A stretch of 64,000 nt of DNA. Origin: Balneola sp. MJW-20. GTDB taxonomy: Bacteria > Bacteroidota > Rhodothermia > Balneolales > Balneolaceae. Made by a program: the position numbers and the translations under genes. The notes under the pieces were generated by a model. That model was not told the origin of the DNA and searched no databases. It was given only the letters and a program-made list of their open reading frames with translations. Every line of letters starts with the position of its first letter. Position 1 is the first letter of the stretch. The stretch is taken from the NCBI RefSeq assembly GCF_040811775.1, contig NZ_JBFNXW010000002.1, forward strand, positions 310,001 to 374,000, read 5' to 3'. Positions 38,303 to 47,785 of this stretch are shown piece by piece.

Positions 38303-38935
38303 TTAAGATTCGGCCCGGTACACTCTTGCAGCGGTGAGCAGGATTTCCCCATTGATCCGTTGTCGATAATCCGGATTTACGTAGTCAAACAAGACCTTGC
38401 CATCGGTGTCCAGAATATAAACAGCCGGCACCGGTAACAGATGATGGTCATAGCCGGAGCTTTTTTCAAGGTCTATCCCGATTTCCATATATCGCTGAAC
38501 CGTGGCTTCGTCAACTTTGAATGCAAGTCCGAAGGCTTTAGTGGCATTCATAGGACTATCGGAGAGAAGTGTATAGTTAAGATCTGCCTTGGACTTACTT
38601 TTGCGAAGTTCTTCGGGTCGGTCTGCACTGATCGCCAGAAACTGATAACCCATGTTCCGGATCTCATCTTCAATCTCATTTAGTTCTGCCAGGTGCTGAG
38701 AGCAGTAGGGGCACCAGCCCCCGCGATAAAAAATAATTACGGTTTGCTTTGAACTCACCAGTTCACGGAGATTGAGCTCTTCGCTTTCAATGTTCTTGAC
38801 ACTTACATCCGGAATAATGCTTCCGATAAGAAGAGGAGTTACCTCTGATGCTGTTTCAGCATAATCCTGGGCACTCAGGTTTAAGTTGATAAAAACGAGG
38901 AATAACAAACTGAGGAATAGAGTCTTTAGGTACAT
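38303..38935 (-). CDS. Exported peroxiredoxin-like (AhpC/TSA) protein
   Basis: A 210-residue thioredoxin-fold protein with a signal peptide (NLSAQ, about 22). The active site is GGWCPYCSQHL, a CxxC in the peroxiredoxin-like-2/AhpC-TSA pattern. The second half has AISADRPEELRKSK and AVYILDTDGKVLFDYVNPDY. It probably reduces peroxides or disulfides in the periplasm. It stands alone. Confidence 0.88.
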   Translation of the reverse strand: MYLKTLFLSLLFLVFINLNLSAQDYAETASEVTPLLIGSIIPDVSVKNIESEELNLRELVSSKQTVIIFYRGGWCPYCSQHLAELNEIEDEIRNMGYQFLAISADRPEELRKSKSKADLNYTLLSDSPMNATKAFGLAFKVDEATVQRYMEIGIDLEKSSGYDHHLLPVPAVYILDTDGKVLFDYVNPDYRQRINGEILLTAARVYRAES

Positions 38936-39032
38936 AGGATCCTTAATTTTAGATTATTGGAACACAATTTAACTGATATCTCTTGTATAAATAGGAAATC
39001 ATCAAATATTTACATCTTACTTAATTAATACC

Positions 39033-39938
39033 ATGGACCTCGAATTGAACAATTTATTTGGAACTTTAACCGATAAACTGGAGACCTGGATTGAAAGTGC
39101 AGTCGCAATGCTGCCGAACCTGGTTGTAGCCATTCTGATTCTGCTGATTTTTTATGCGCTGGCAAAATTAGTAAAAAATGCCAGCAGAAAGCTTCTTGAT
39201 AAGGTTACGGACAATCAAACGATCATTGGTCTTTCTGAAACGATATTGGGGGTATCGACCCTGGCAATAGGTACTTTTATTGCCCTCAGTGTCTTGCAAC
39301 TCAATGATGCTGTAACAAGCCTGCTGGCAGGTGCCGGTATAATTGGTCTGGCATTAGGTTTCGCATTTCAGGACATCGCAGCCAATTTTATATCCGGTAT
39401 TCTGCTGTCTGTTCGTCATCCGTTTGGAATAGGAGATATCATTGAAACTAACGGATATTTTGGGACGGTCATAAAACTGAATCTCAGGAATACCATGATC
39501 CGTACTTTTCAGGGGCAGGTGATCTATGTGCCTAATAAAGTGGTTTATGAAAATCCTTTTACTAATTACACGAGGAACGGCGAGCGACGAATAGATCTTT
39601 CCTGCGGGGTATCTTATGGAGATGACCTGGAAAAAGTGAAGAATGTAGCAGTCAAATCTTTAAGTGAACTCGGTATCAGGGATAAATCAAGAGATGTGGA
39701 GCTCTTCTTTAATGAATTTGGTGACTCTTCCATTAACTTTACAGTCAGATTCTGGGTCGACTTCCGCAAACAAACTGATTTTCTCTCCGCTCAGAGTGAT
39801 GCTATAATCAAGCTGAAAAGTGCTTTTGATGAAAATGATATTATGATTCCATTCCCTATCAGAACGCTCGATTTCGGAATAAGAGGAGGTGAAAAACTGG
39901 ACACTATGATCAGCAACCGAAACAATGGAAATAACTGA
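39033..39938 (+). CDS. Small-conductance mechanosensitive channel (MscS family)
   Basis: A 301-residue membrane channel releasing solutes on hypo-osmotic shock. There are three membrane helices in the first 140 residues; the pore helix TM3 reads LLAGAGIIGLALGFAFQDIAANFISG with the Gly/Ala packing of MscS. Then come the beta domain (DIIETNGYFGTVIKLNLRNTMIRTFQGQ, VPNKVVYENPFTNYTR) and the alpha/beta vestibule. Length is close to E. coli MscS (286). Confidence 0.93.
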   Translation: MDLELNNLFGTLTDKLETWIESAVAMLPNLVVAILILLIFYALAKLVKNASRKLLDKVTDNQTIIGLSETILGVSTLAIGTFIALSVLQLNDAVTSLLAGAGIIGLALGFAFQDIAANFISGILLSVRHPFGIGDIIETNGYFGTVIKLNLRNTMIRTFQGQVIYVPNKVVYENPFTNYTRNGERRIDLSCGVSYGDDLEKVKNVAVKSLSELGIRDKSRDVELFFNEFGDSSINFTVRFWVDFRKQTDFLSAQSDAIIKLKSAFDENDIMIPFPIRTLDFGIRGGEKLDTMISNRNNGNN

Positions 39939-39949
39939 TCAAATCCTAC

Positions 39950-41200
39950 CTATAATCTCGGATTCACGACATTATTATACAGCGATCCGAAATTAAAGCT
40001 GAAACCAACGGATCCATCGTAATTAAAGGAGGTTGCCTGCTGTCTTAAATTCAGCAGCACCTCCTCATCGGTGGAATCACCTTTCGGTAAGCTTATCTGA
40101 TCATTAATAATGGAATAATTAGCAGAGATAAATACACTCAGACCGCGACTGATCCTCATGTTGAGTCTACCTCCAATCCGGAAGCGGTTCCGGCTGAAGT
40201 CATTCATATAATTACCTGCTTCAAGATAGGCTCTCAAGCCTCCCCAAGGCTGGGTAAAATCGACACGTACATTAAACTCCTGGCGCAGTAGAAATTCTTC
40301 TGTTTTGTTGAAGATGGTTGAGTCGGTATAATTCTGCTGCATAGCAAGCATTCCATATCGAAACGTGATCTCTCTGCGGGTAAACTCACTGTAAGGATAA
40401 AGACTGTACTCGATGGTTGGGGTAGCCCCGAAATTATAATCGATATTGTCCTGAGTAGATGAGCGTGCACGTGTATATGCACCGATGGTCCAGTGATTAT
40501 TTATGGTCTTACCGACCAGTCCGAAATAGCGCTGACTTTCAATTATGAAAGAATTAGATGAAGTTGTGCCATCATCGTTATTGGTTCGAAAGGTTCGTCG
40601 GTTAAAATTACGCCGATAGTCCAGCTCCACTTTCCAGTTTTCGGTAACTCTTCTTGCTTCGACTCCGCCTTGCAGTCGGAAGGTTTTACGTCTTTCCTCT
40701 CCGCTGAGGTCTGTACTTGCACTAATTTCAAACAACCAGTTATTCCAGGGATCCTCTTCCGGTTCCTGAGTTTCTTCCTCCGCCTCGGGCTGACTATAAA
40801 TCAATTCAATGTCAGCCAGTATATCTCGGTCGGTCATAAAGCCGATAAGTCCAAGTCCTATATGCTGTACCAGGCGATTTCTTTCAATTTCATCTGTATC
40901 CTGCTGAGGAGAATTGAATTTTATCACCTCAGACTCATCGATAAGAATACCTCTACCCATGAAATTGATCGTATACTGACGCCCTCCGCTGCCGGTTCTT
41001 TGTCTTACCACCAGAATATGAACATCTGCATCCGACTGATCCCTGACAAAATTTACAAATTTGATCTCGGTCTGAATAAAACTCTCACTACATCCCCGGC
41101 AATCAATGAACACATTAAGCTTTTGCTGATTGGAATCCTGTCCCGAAGCCATCACGGGCATCATCAACAGTCCCAGGAAGATGAAGAATTTCGATCTCAT
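39950..41200 (-). CDS. Secreted CxxC alpha/beta domain fused to outer-membrane barrel
   Basis: A 416-residue exported protein with signal peptide MASGQ (about 20). Residues 27-140 look like a soluble alpha/beta domain starting LNVFIDCRGCSESFIQTEI with a CxxC pair; after an acidic linker (EEETQEPEEDP) about 270 residues are amphipathic strands with aromatic ends and tight turns, consistent with a 12- to 14-stranded barrel. No family is recognised. It is convergent with the MscS gene with an 11-base gap. Confidence 0.75.
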   Translation of the reverse strand: MRSKFFIFLGLLMMPVMASGQDSNQQKLNVFIDCRGCSESFIQTEIKFVNFVRDQSDADVHILVVRQRTGSGGRQYTINFMGRGILIDESEVIKFNSPQQDTDEIERNRLVQHIGLGLIGFMTDRDILADIELIYSQPEAEEETQEPEEDPWNNWLFEISASTDLSGEERRKTFRLQGGVEARRVTENWKVELDYRRNFNRRTFRTNNDDGTTSSNSFIIESQRYFGLVGKTINNHWTIGAYTRARSSTQDNIDYNFGATPTIEYSLYPYSEFTRREITFRYGMLAMQQNYTDSTIFNKTEEFLLRQEFNVRVDFTQPWGGLRAYLEAGNYMNDFSRNRFRIGGRLNMRISRGLSVFISANYSIINDQISLPKGDSTDEEVLLNLRQQATSFNYDGSVGFSFNFGSLYNNVVNPRL

Positions 41201-41311
41201 TAACGTCTGTAGGTATATAACTAATTGGTAAGACGCTCATGATAAAAAGAGAATCTCAATCCGTCTGAAAAAAGATTATAAATACTTGGCTGTTCTGCTT
41301 TTACTTAAAGA

Positions 41312-42067
41312 TCAGTATTCACCCAATAATATCTGGAAAGCACTCATGGCAAGTATGGCTGCAGTTACCCAGAAACCGATCTTTTTGGGTTCGCATTTTT
41401 CAAGTGCTTCAGGGATAAGCTCAGAAAAAACCATCCAGATCATTGCTCCGGCTGCAAGCCCCAGGCCAAAGGGGAGGTATTCGCGGAATACTTCCACGAA
41501 AAGGAAAGCGGGTATTGCCATTAGTGGCTGAGGCAGACTCGAAAAGATCGACCACCATACTGCTTTAAGAGGAGAGGTTCCCTGAGGTACCATAACCAGG
41601 CTGATTGCAAGTCCCTCCGGGATGTTATGTACAGCAATTGCAATAGCGATGAAAATACCGAATTCGATTGTGCTGGAGAAAGATACCCCCACACTTACTC
41701 CCTCTGCGAAAGAATGAAGAGTCATAATTCCCAGAAATAAAAGCATCTCTTTCCTGCCGCCGCCAACCAGGTCTTTGACATCCACATCATTAATGCGATT
41801 CAGACCTTTATCAGCCAGAAGGATAAGGATCATACCCGAAAGCATTCCGTATACAGTCATCCACTGATTGATGTCGTATCCTTCCATGATAAGGTTAAAA
41901 CTTGCTGCCAGCATGAGTCCGGCAGCAGCAGCATGAGATTTACCCAGAAAGGAGGGAGAAATATTCTTTATAAAGAAAAAGGGAACAGCACCCAGCCCGG
42001 TTGCAACTGCGGTAAGCAGAGCATATAGAAATACCTGAATCAAGATGGGGTCGATCTGATCAATCAC
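41312..42067 (-). CDS. ZIP-family metal transporter
   Basis: A 251-residue inner-membrane protein with about eight helices. The metal-site signatures of the family are in TLHSFAEGVSVGV and AVHNIPEGLAISL (His and Glu ligands for zinc or other divalent metals). It overlaps the stop of lgt by four bases, so both are translated from one message. Uptake direction is assumed from the family. Confidence 0.9.
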   Translation of the reverse strand: MIDQIDPILIQVFLYALLTAVATGLGAVPFFFIKNISPSFLGKSHAAAAGLMLAASFNLIMEGYDINQWMTVYGMLSGMILILLADKGLNRINDVDVKDLVGGGRKEMLLFLGIMTLHSFAEGVSVGVSFSSTIEFGIFIAIAIAVHNIPEGLAISLVMVPQGTSPLKAVWWSIFSSLPQPLMAIPAFLFVEVFREYLPFGLGLAAGAMIWMVFSELIPEALEKCEPKKIGFWVTAAILAMSAFQILLGEY

Positions 42068-43137
42068 GCAGCTTCAACCTGCTCGTTGGATTTTTTCTTC
42101 CACTTCACCTTTGCAAAAACGATATACAAACCTATGAGCACAAGGGGTACGCTTAGCCACTGTCCCATATTTACAGACCACTCACTGGCAAATGCTGCCT
42201 GCGGGATCTTGGTATACTCCAGAAAAAATCTTCCGGAGAATAAAAGAATGAGAAATAGTCCAAATAATGAGCCCTCAGGTGGATGGGCTTTATATTTTTT
42301 GTAAACGGTCCAGATTACTATAAATACAAAAATGCAGAGAAGAGCTTCGTAAAGCATGGTAGGATGCCGGGGAATCATTCCGTCAGCTCCGGGAAGACGA
42401 CTAAAGATCACTCCCCATGGAAGATCAGTAGGGTGGCCATAGATCTCAGAATTAAAGAAATTTCCGGTACGAATAAAGGCTCCCCCTATCGCCGTAGGGA
42501 TCACAACCCGGTCTGCAAGCCACCAGAAGGTCATTCCCGGCTTTTTCTTCGATAACACGATCATGGTGATAATGATCCCTACAGCGGCTCCGTGACTTGC
42601 AAGTCCTCCATTCCAGATGGCAGGGATCTGGGAAAGATTGCGAAGGTAGTAATCAAGATCATAAAAGATTACATGTCCAAGGCGGGCTCCTATCACAGTG
42701 CCTATAAGTACCCAAAATAATACATTTTCCAGTTCCTGCACCGACCGTCCGGCATCTGTCCACATCTTTGCACCGATCCAGTAGCCACTCACAAATGCCA
42801 TAGCAAAAAGGAATCCATACCAGCGCGGGGAGATCGGTCCGAATTGTTCAATGGTAGAAAGTCCGATCATTAGTGCGATAAGCTGACCAATGATCAGGCC
42901 GGCCAGCACAATACCCCAGAATTTTAATTCGGAAGAGGTTTCTTTTTTCTCTTTGGATTTTTTCCCTTTAGGCTCCCCTTTTTTCAACAATGACTGAGCC
43001 GCAAACCAGGCAATGGCTCCGCCAATGACCAATCCAGGAATGGATAGGGGAAAAGGCAGATTGAATGGGCCTAACGTGAATATTTCAGGATCAATATTCC
43101 AGGTAAATGATTCCAGCAATAAAAGCAGCATGTGCAT
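42064..43137 (-). CDS. lgt: Prolipoprotein diacylglyceryl transferase
   Basis: It attaches diacylglycerol to the lipobox Cys of lipoproteins. The 357-residue protein has seven predicted membrane helices and the signature GGAFIRTGNFFNSEIYG; the catalytic Arg and conserved His-Gly (GLASHGAAVG) are visible. The N-terminal half contains a lysine-rich loop (KGEPKGKKSKEKKE, about 50-65), longer than in E. coli. Several lipoproteins encoded in this window are its expected substrates. Confidence 0.95.
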   Translation of the reverse strand: MHMLLLLLESFTWNIDPEIFTLGPFNLPFPLSIPGLVIGGAIAWFAAQSLLKKGEPKGKKSKEKKETSSELKFWGIVLAGLIIGQLIALMIGLSTIEQFGPISPRWYGFLFAMAFVSGYWIGAKMWTDAGRSVQELENVLFWVLIGTVIGARLGHVIFYDLDYYLRNLSQIPAIWNGGLASHGAAVGIIITMIVLSKKKPGMTFWWLADRVVIPTAIGGAFIRTGNFFNSEIYGHPTDLPWGVIFSRLPGADGMIPRHPTMLYEALLCIFVFIVIWTVYKKYKAHPPEGSLFGLFLILLFSGRFFLEYTKIPQAAFASEWSVNMGQWLSVPLVLIGLYIVFAKVKWKKKSNEQVEAA

Positions 43138-43236
43138 TCTTTAATTCGGTTGAGATGGAAAATAAGAGCCTGTCACTCAAAGTGAAATAAAATCTGAAAT
43201 TGGTGTCCATTTTTTAGTCATAATGGCTATACTTAT

Positions 43237-43920
43237 TTGAACAGTAACTTGAAATTTCCTGAATATAGGTACGTGGAAGACCGCAGATTTGTACGCCCCC
43301 GAAAGAAGTTGGTAGAGACGCTCAAAAAGAAGGGAATCAAAGACGAAAGAGTTCTTATGGCTATCGGCAAAATACAACGCCATAAACTCATTGATACTGC
43401 ACTTCATCCAAAGGCTTATGTGGATACTGCCTTGCCAATTGGTATGGGGCAGACCATCTCTCAACCCTATACGGTGGCAGCTCAGACTGAGCTGCTGGAA
43501 GTGCATCCCGGTGATAAGATACTCGAAATAGGAACAGGTTCAGGTTACCAGTGTATGGTGCTTTGCGAGCTGGGAGCCGATGTTTATTCGGTAGAGAGAC
43601 ACCCCGATCTTTATCACCGTGCGAAAGATGCTTTGCGGGAGCATGGTTACAAAGCCATGCTTAAAGTAGGAGATGGTACTTTGGGATGGACGACTTATGC
43701 ACCGTATGACGGGATCGTAGTTACTGCCGGTGCCCCAGTGGTGCCTGATGACCTGGTCAAACAGCTTAATGTTGGTGGACGGCTGGTAATTCCGGTAGGA
43801 GATGAAAATAAACAGGTTATGCTCAGGATCACCAGAGTTTCAGAAAATGAATATCAGCAGGAAGAACTGGATAATTTTAAATTCGTACCGCTGATCGGTG
43901 AAAAAGGATGGGGTGCCTGA
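43237..43920 (+). CDS. pcm: Protein-L-isoaspartate O-methyltransferase
   Basis: It starts repair of isoaspartate damage in proteins, using SAM. In 227 residues the SAM site ILEIGTGSGYQ, the upstream QPYTVAAQTELL and the C-terminal VPLIGEKGWG are seen. The first codon is TTG at 43237, since no ATG fits. The next gene (DUF368) starts seven bases after the stop if ATG 43928 is used. Confidence 0.93.
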   Translation: MNSNLKFPEYRYVEDRRFVRPRKKLVETLKKKGIKDERVLMAIGKIQRHKLIDTALHPKAYVDTALPIGMGQTISQPYTVAAQTELLEVHPGDKILEIGTGSGYQCMVLCELGADVYSVERHPDLYHRAKDALREHGYKAMLKVGDGTLGWTTYAPYDGIVVTAGAPVVPDDLVKQLNVGGRLVIPVGDENKQVMLRITRVSENEYQQEELDNFKFVPLIGEKGWGA

Positions 43921-43927
43921 AAAGATC

Positions 43928-45049
43928 ATGGAGGAAGGTTCATCTGTCGACCAGACTGAATTAAAAGAGGGCCCATTCTTGATCCTTAAGGGATTTATAA
44001 TGGGTTCAGCCGATATTGTACCCGGAGTAAGCGGGGGTACCATGGCGCTAATTCTTGGGATCTATGAGCGACTGCTCAACGCTATCAAAAGTGTAGATAC
44101 AAAGGTCATCAAGGAACTTCTGACTTTTAAATGGAAGCGTGCATTCAGCAGAATTCATTTATTATTTCTGGTGATGCTGTTTACCGGTATATTCAGTGCG
44201 CTTGCCTTTTTTACAAAGGTGGTGCCTTTGCAGATCTATATGTTCACTCACCCTGAGATCGTATTCGGGCTGTTCTTCGGACTCATACTGGGGTCCATCT
44301 ATATCCTGATCAAAGCACTGGAATATTTTAACTGGAAGATCTCACTGTTCCTGATCGCAGGGATGCTATTCGGTCTCTGGATCGTTAATCTTGTACCGGC
44401 GGATACACCGGAAGATCCATTATTTGTATTTCTGAGCGGATCAATAGCTATTTGTGCTATGATCCTTCCGGGGATCTCCGGTTCTTATCTGCTGCTGATC
44501 ATGCGGAAATATGACTACCTGCTTTCTCAGATCGGAAAGATCGGCGGGGTTGAGACTTTGGATGGAATCCTTGGACTGTTGCCTTTCATGATAGGAGCAG
44601 TGGTCGGACTTGCTTTGTTTTCCCGATTTCTTTCCTGGCTGCTGGGGCGTTTCCATACCCAGACCATTGCAGTCCTGATCGGATTTTTGATCGGTTCACT
44701 CTACGTGATCTGGCCTTTTCAGCACAGGGATTTTGTCGAGAAGGTAAGGGAGACCAGAATTTATGATTATCAGGATCCAAAGGTGCAGGATCTCAGAGAA
44801 CGCACTGAGATCCCTTACCTGCCTGAATACGAACAACTTGGAAAAGTGATCAATCCCAATGCTGTATTTGACGAGATGAAGCAGGTTGAAGTAGAAACGG
44901 TCAAAAGAAAGCTCATCCGTTCTAAGCCTTTTATTCCGGGCGGACCCGGTTCCCGGCCAGGTGATTCTCCAAATACTACCGGCGGTATCCTTGGTGTCAT
45001 AGTAGGGGTATTGCTTGTGGGTGGCATCGAGCAGTTAAGGGAAAAGTAG
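43928..45049 (+). CDS. DUF368 membrane protein, candidate undecaprenyl-phosphate translocase (PopT-type)
   Basis: A 373-residue inner-membrane protein from ATG 43928; GTG starts at 43898 or 43913 overlap pcm and are alternatives. It has about nine helices and the two DUF368 signatures: ADIVPGVSGGTMALILGIYE near the N-terminus and CAMILPGISGSYLLLIMRKY in the middle, an internal duplication. DUF368 proteins were recently shown to recycle C55-P across the membrane (PopT). Residues 265-345 form an inserted cytoplasmic region before the last helix. Confidence 0.88.
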   Translation: MEEGSSVDQTELKEGPFLILKGFIMGSADIVPGVSGGTMALILGIYERLLNAIKSVDTKVIKELLTFKWKRAFSRIHLLFLVMLFTGIFSALAFFTKVVPLQIYMFTHPEIVFGLFFGLILGSIYILIKALEYFNWKISLFLIAGMLFGLWIVNLVPADTPEDPLFVFLSGSIAICAMILPGISGSYLLLIMRKYDYLLSQIGKIGGVETLDGILGLLPFMIGAVVGLALFSRFLSWLLGRFHTQTIAVLIGFLIGSLYVIWPFQHRDFVEKVRETRIYDYQDPKVQDLRERTEIPYLPEYEQLGKVINPNAVFDEMKQVEVETVKRKLIRSKPFIPGGPGSRPGDSPNTTGGILGVIVGVLLVGGIEQLREK

Positions 45050-45287
45050 GGTAAGAAGTATGTTCCATACCCGATAGCCCAGATTGAATAGTGAAGTTTT
45101 GGTGTTGATATGGTTTTGGGAATGATTCCCTTCAGCTGTAGCAAAAGATCAGTATTCTCAGCCAGGAGCCAGAAATCGATCGAACTAAACAACACAGCAA
45201 CCGCAAGAGGGCTACCCATCTTCACATATCATTCATGATTTCTGTCCATATTCTGTTCATGGGTTAACCTAATAACAGGAGGCGGGT

Positions 45288-46256
45288 ATGAAATTCAAGA
45301 ATATTTTAGTTGCAACAGATTTTTCAGATGCTTCCCTCGAGGCGGTCAAGATGGCCGATAATTTTATCGACTTCTATGACAGCACCATTGACCTCATTCA
45401 TGTAATACCCCTGATGAGTTATTTCAATGACAGTATGGATCACCTGGGTGTTCCGTTTGATATGGAAAATGACCTGTACCCCAAAGCAATGGAAAGAGCC
45501 AATGACCGGCTTCATGAAGTAGCATCAGGTTATATTCCTAAAGAGCATTGCGGACAACTCATTAATCTGGTGGGTCGAAAGATCTCTCAGGTGATCTCCG
45601 AAAGAGCAAATAACGGGCAGTATGACTTAGTGATCATGAGTTCAAAAGGAGGGCATAAGACCAGTCATGTTCGCGGAGCAACTACGGAAAAAGTGATCCG
45701 ATACTCAGAGATCCCGGTCCTGACCCTGGATAAGTCGGTCAAAGACTCTGATATCAATAATATTCTGGTTCCTGTAGACGGATCGGAATCGTCATTCAGT
45801 GCTATCATAGCAGGTTATGAACTGGCGTCATCCTTTGGGGCTAAAGTACATCTATTCCATATTATAGAACCTTATACCCTAGGTATGGAAGTTTTACCGC
45901 CTATTGTTGAGGAAGATGAGGATGTATACAGAGCGATCATGCAAAACCTGTCCAAATTCCTTAAAGAACATGAAAGTACCATGCTCGAATTACAGAGGAC
46001 CGGGGTGGATTTTGAAGATCGTCTGGTAATGACCAATAACGGAATTAGCCGATCTGTTGAATTGATCAGTCATGTAAGCAAAGGTTTTTCCTCTCATACC
46101 GAGATCGTCGATTATGCAGAGGAAAATGCAGATATGGTGATCATGAGTACGCACGGAAGAACCGGAATGAGCCGGATATTGCTGGGTTCAACGACCGGTA
46201 CTGTTGCTCAACATCTCAGAATGCCACTGCTGACATTAAGACCAGACTATTTATAG
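45288..46256 (+). CDS. Tandem universal stress protein (two UspA domains)
   Basis: A 322-residue cytoplasmic protein with two Usp domains (about 1-148 and 158-320). Domain 1 begins KNILVATDFSDAS; its ATP loop is changed to SSKGGHKTSHVRGATTEKV. Domain 2 begins NNILVPVDGSE and keeps the ATP-binding G-x2-G-x9-GST pattern in THGRTGMSRILLGSTTG. So one half may bind ATP and the other not. The start has a strong ribosome site (AGGAGG). It is a single gene. Confidence 0.92.
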   Translation: MKFKNILVATDFSDASLEAVKMADNFIDFYDSTIDLIHVIPLMSYFNDSMDHLGVPFDMENDLYPKAMERANDRLHEVASGYIPKEHCGQLINLVGRKISQVISERANNGQYDLVIMSSKGGHKTSHVRGATTEKVIRYSEIPVLTLDKSVKDSDINNILVPVDGSESSFSAIIAGYELASSFGAKVHLFHIIEPYTLGMEVLPPIVEEDEDVYRAIMQNLSKFLKEHESTMLELQRTGVDFEDRLVMTNNGISRSVELISHVSKGFSSHTEIVDYAEENADMVIMSTHGRTGMSRILLGSTTGTVAQHLRMPLLTLRPDYL

Positions 46257-46290
46257 TTTATTAGCCTTGGCATCTGTATATCTTGGGGAG

Positions 46291-47046
46291 TTAGTTTGAA
46301 CGTCTCAGAGCACGCTCAGTGAATCTCCAGTCAGGAACCGGTTCATTAAAGCTCCGGTCTTTCCAGGTGAGTTCCGTTCTGCGGTCTTCACGGAGATCGT
46401 ACATTACCATTTTGCCCGGACGCCACACATCCTCGTAGGCATTGGTATAATTTTGAGCTTCCAGGCGCTTAATGTTTACATCTTTGTCATTGAAGTACTC
46501 CGCTTTGGACAAAACATATTTCTCTGTGTCTATATAGAAGTGGATATAGGCATACTGGCTTTCACTTCTCTTGACTGCCTTAATTACAGCCTCATTTCCT
46601 TGTTCTGAGATCAGTTCGTAATCATATTCGTCCGGATCCTGAGCCCCAAGATCCTCATAGGTGAAATCAGATCCCATAAAGCTGTCGCCCTGCTGAGCAG
46701 CGGTGATGGTTTGAATCCGGGAAAGAGCAGGCAGATATAATTTCTGAACATCCCGGGATCCCTCACTTACCGTTAAAAAGGCTGTACCTCTGACTGAAGC
46801 AGGTTCCTGGAAGATCAGCAGACTTTTTTCAACGTTCTCCGCATCATAAGTATAGGATTCAAGTACCCTTTCACGGGTACGCCCCTTCGGATCAATGATA
46901 TTCATGGTCATTGTCGCGGTCTCATAAGTGATCTTGTTTCTCCGGTTTTCAACCTCCTCAAAGAGTTCCCTGGCACGTTCGCTTTCCTGTGCGAATGACA
47001 GATGGGAAAAGATCAGGGTTATGGATAGGATGAGTAATGATTTCAT
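46291..47046 (-). CDS. Second LolA-like outer membrane lipoprotein-sorting family protein
   Basis: A 251-residue exported protein with signal peptide (LSFAQ, about 19) and the same fold pattern as the protein at 25.2 kb: ARELFEEVENRRNKITYETATMTM, a LYLPALSRIQTI strand, and QGDSFMGSDFTYEDLGAQD. It probably carries or binds a lipid chain in the periplasm. Here no ABC genes are next to it. Confidence 0.87.
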   Translation of the reverse strand: MKSLLILSITLIFSHLSFAQESERARELFEEVENRRNKITYETATMTMNIIDPKGRTRERVLESYTYDAENVEKSLLIFQEPASVRGTAFLTVSEGSRDVQKLYLPALSRIQTITAAQQGDSFMGSDFTYEDLGAQDPDEYDYELISEQGNEAVIKAVKRSESQYAYIHFYIDTEKYVLSKAEYFNDKDVNIKRLEAQNYTNAYEDVWRPGKMVMYDLREDRRTELTWKDRSFNEPVPDWRFTERALRRSN

Positions 47047-47244
47047 AAGTATGTTTGGTTATTTCATTTGATTAACATTTCAAATCATTGAAGCATTCAG
47101 CAGACAGAGGAGTTCAAAGAGATTATTGACAGGGCATATAGAGAGGTAATAAAAAAATAAGGAGTGCGGAAACAAATTTGAACAAAATGGGGCTTTATTC
47201 CGGTTAGTAAAGATCTTATCTTTTCAGCCTTTCGGAAAAGAACC

Positions 47245-47318
47245 GGGCCCGTAGCTCAGTTGGTTAGAGCAGTCGACTCATAATCGATTGGTCGGGGGTT
47301 CAAGTCCCTCCGGGCCCA
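47245..47318 (+). tRNA. tRNA with CAU anticodon (Ile2 or Met)
   Basis: A 74-base cloverleaf: acceptor GGGCCCG/CGGGCCC with discriminator A, D arm GCTCAGTTGGTTAGAGC, anticodon loop CTCATAA, T arm GGGGGTTCAAGTCCCTC. The normal acceptor pair excludes initiator tRNA. The anticodon stem sequence resembles the lysidine-modified tRNA-Ile2 that reads AUA, but elongator tRNA-Met cannot be excluded without an identity model. CCA is not encoded. Confidence 0.9.
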
Positions 47319-47322
47319 CATT

Positions 47323-47361
47323 AAAAAAGCTGCTCCAAGATATGTTGGGCAGCTTTTTTTA
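47323..47361 (+). terminator. Rho-independent terminator after CAU tRNA
   Basis: AAAAAAGCTGC and GCAGCTTTTTT form the outer stem, with CCAA/TTGG inside and a one-base bulge. A long T-run follows. It lies 4 bases after the tRNA. Confidence 0.92.
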
Positions 47362-47785
47362 TATCAGTATGCTCTGAATAGTACGGGTGTATACAAGCAG
47401 TTATGTACCATGCTTTGAAAACTTATCATTACTACCGATCAGCTTTTCCTGATTTCCGTTGAATTGATAGGCAGGGCTAAGTCAAAATTCTCAGGTTTTA
47501 CTGTACAAATATTCCGGATCTGATTTTTTATGGAATGAATGAGCCAGTTTAAACGGCAAATGCGCTAAGAGGGAGAAACCGATCGAAGGGGTGTTATTCG
47601 CATTCAGATCCGGGAAAAATTTCTGAGATCTCTGACCTCTTAATAATCTGGATGATACTCCTTCGGTTTTTTATATGGCTGATCCCGGAATCCAGTCGCT
47701 CTTGACACCTTCCTTTCCTTTTAGCACATTACAAGCATGAGAGACGCGGGCTTGCGCTGATACCATTAATTAAAGCCCGATCATT
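47362..47785. other. Gene-free stretch before NTF2-like lipoprotein gene
   Basis: About 420 bases without any convincing reading frame on either strand. It must hold the promoter of the lipoprotein gene at 47786 (TTGACA occurs at 47702-47707). The only structure I see is the inverted repeat at 47747-47779, listed separately. A small RNA is possible but unsupported. Confidence 0.5.
47747..47779 (+). repeat. 5' leader inverted repeat next to start codon
   Basis: CGGGCTT (47747-47753) and AAGCCCG (47773-47779) are perfect arms with a 19-base loop. The right arm ends six bases before the ATG of the NTF2-like gene, i.e. in the place a ribosome site would occupy, so the fold could control translation. 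Confidence 0.4.

Noticed and set aside
44815..45225. Minus-strand frame over the end of the DUF368 gene and the gap after it
   Set aside because: Most of it is antisense to DUF368, and the part beyond shows no domain or start signal.
47126..47152. TTGACA with TAATAA at 15 bases, a possible sigma70 promoter upstream of the CAU tRNA
   Set aside because: Spacing is too short and this bacterial group uses a different promoter pattern; not listed as a feature.
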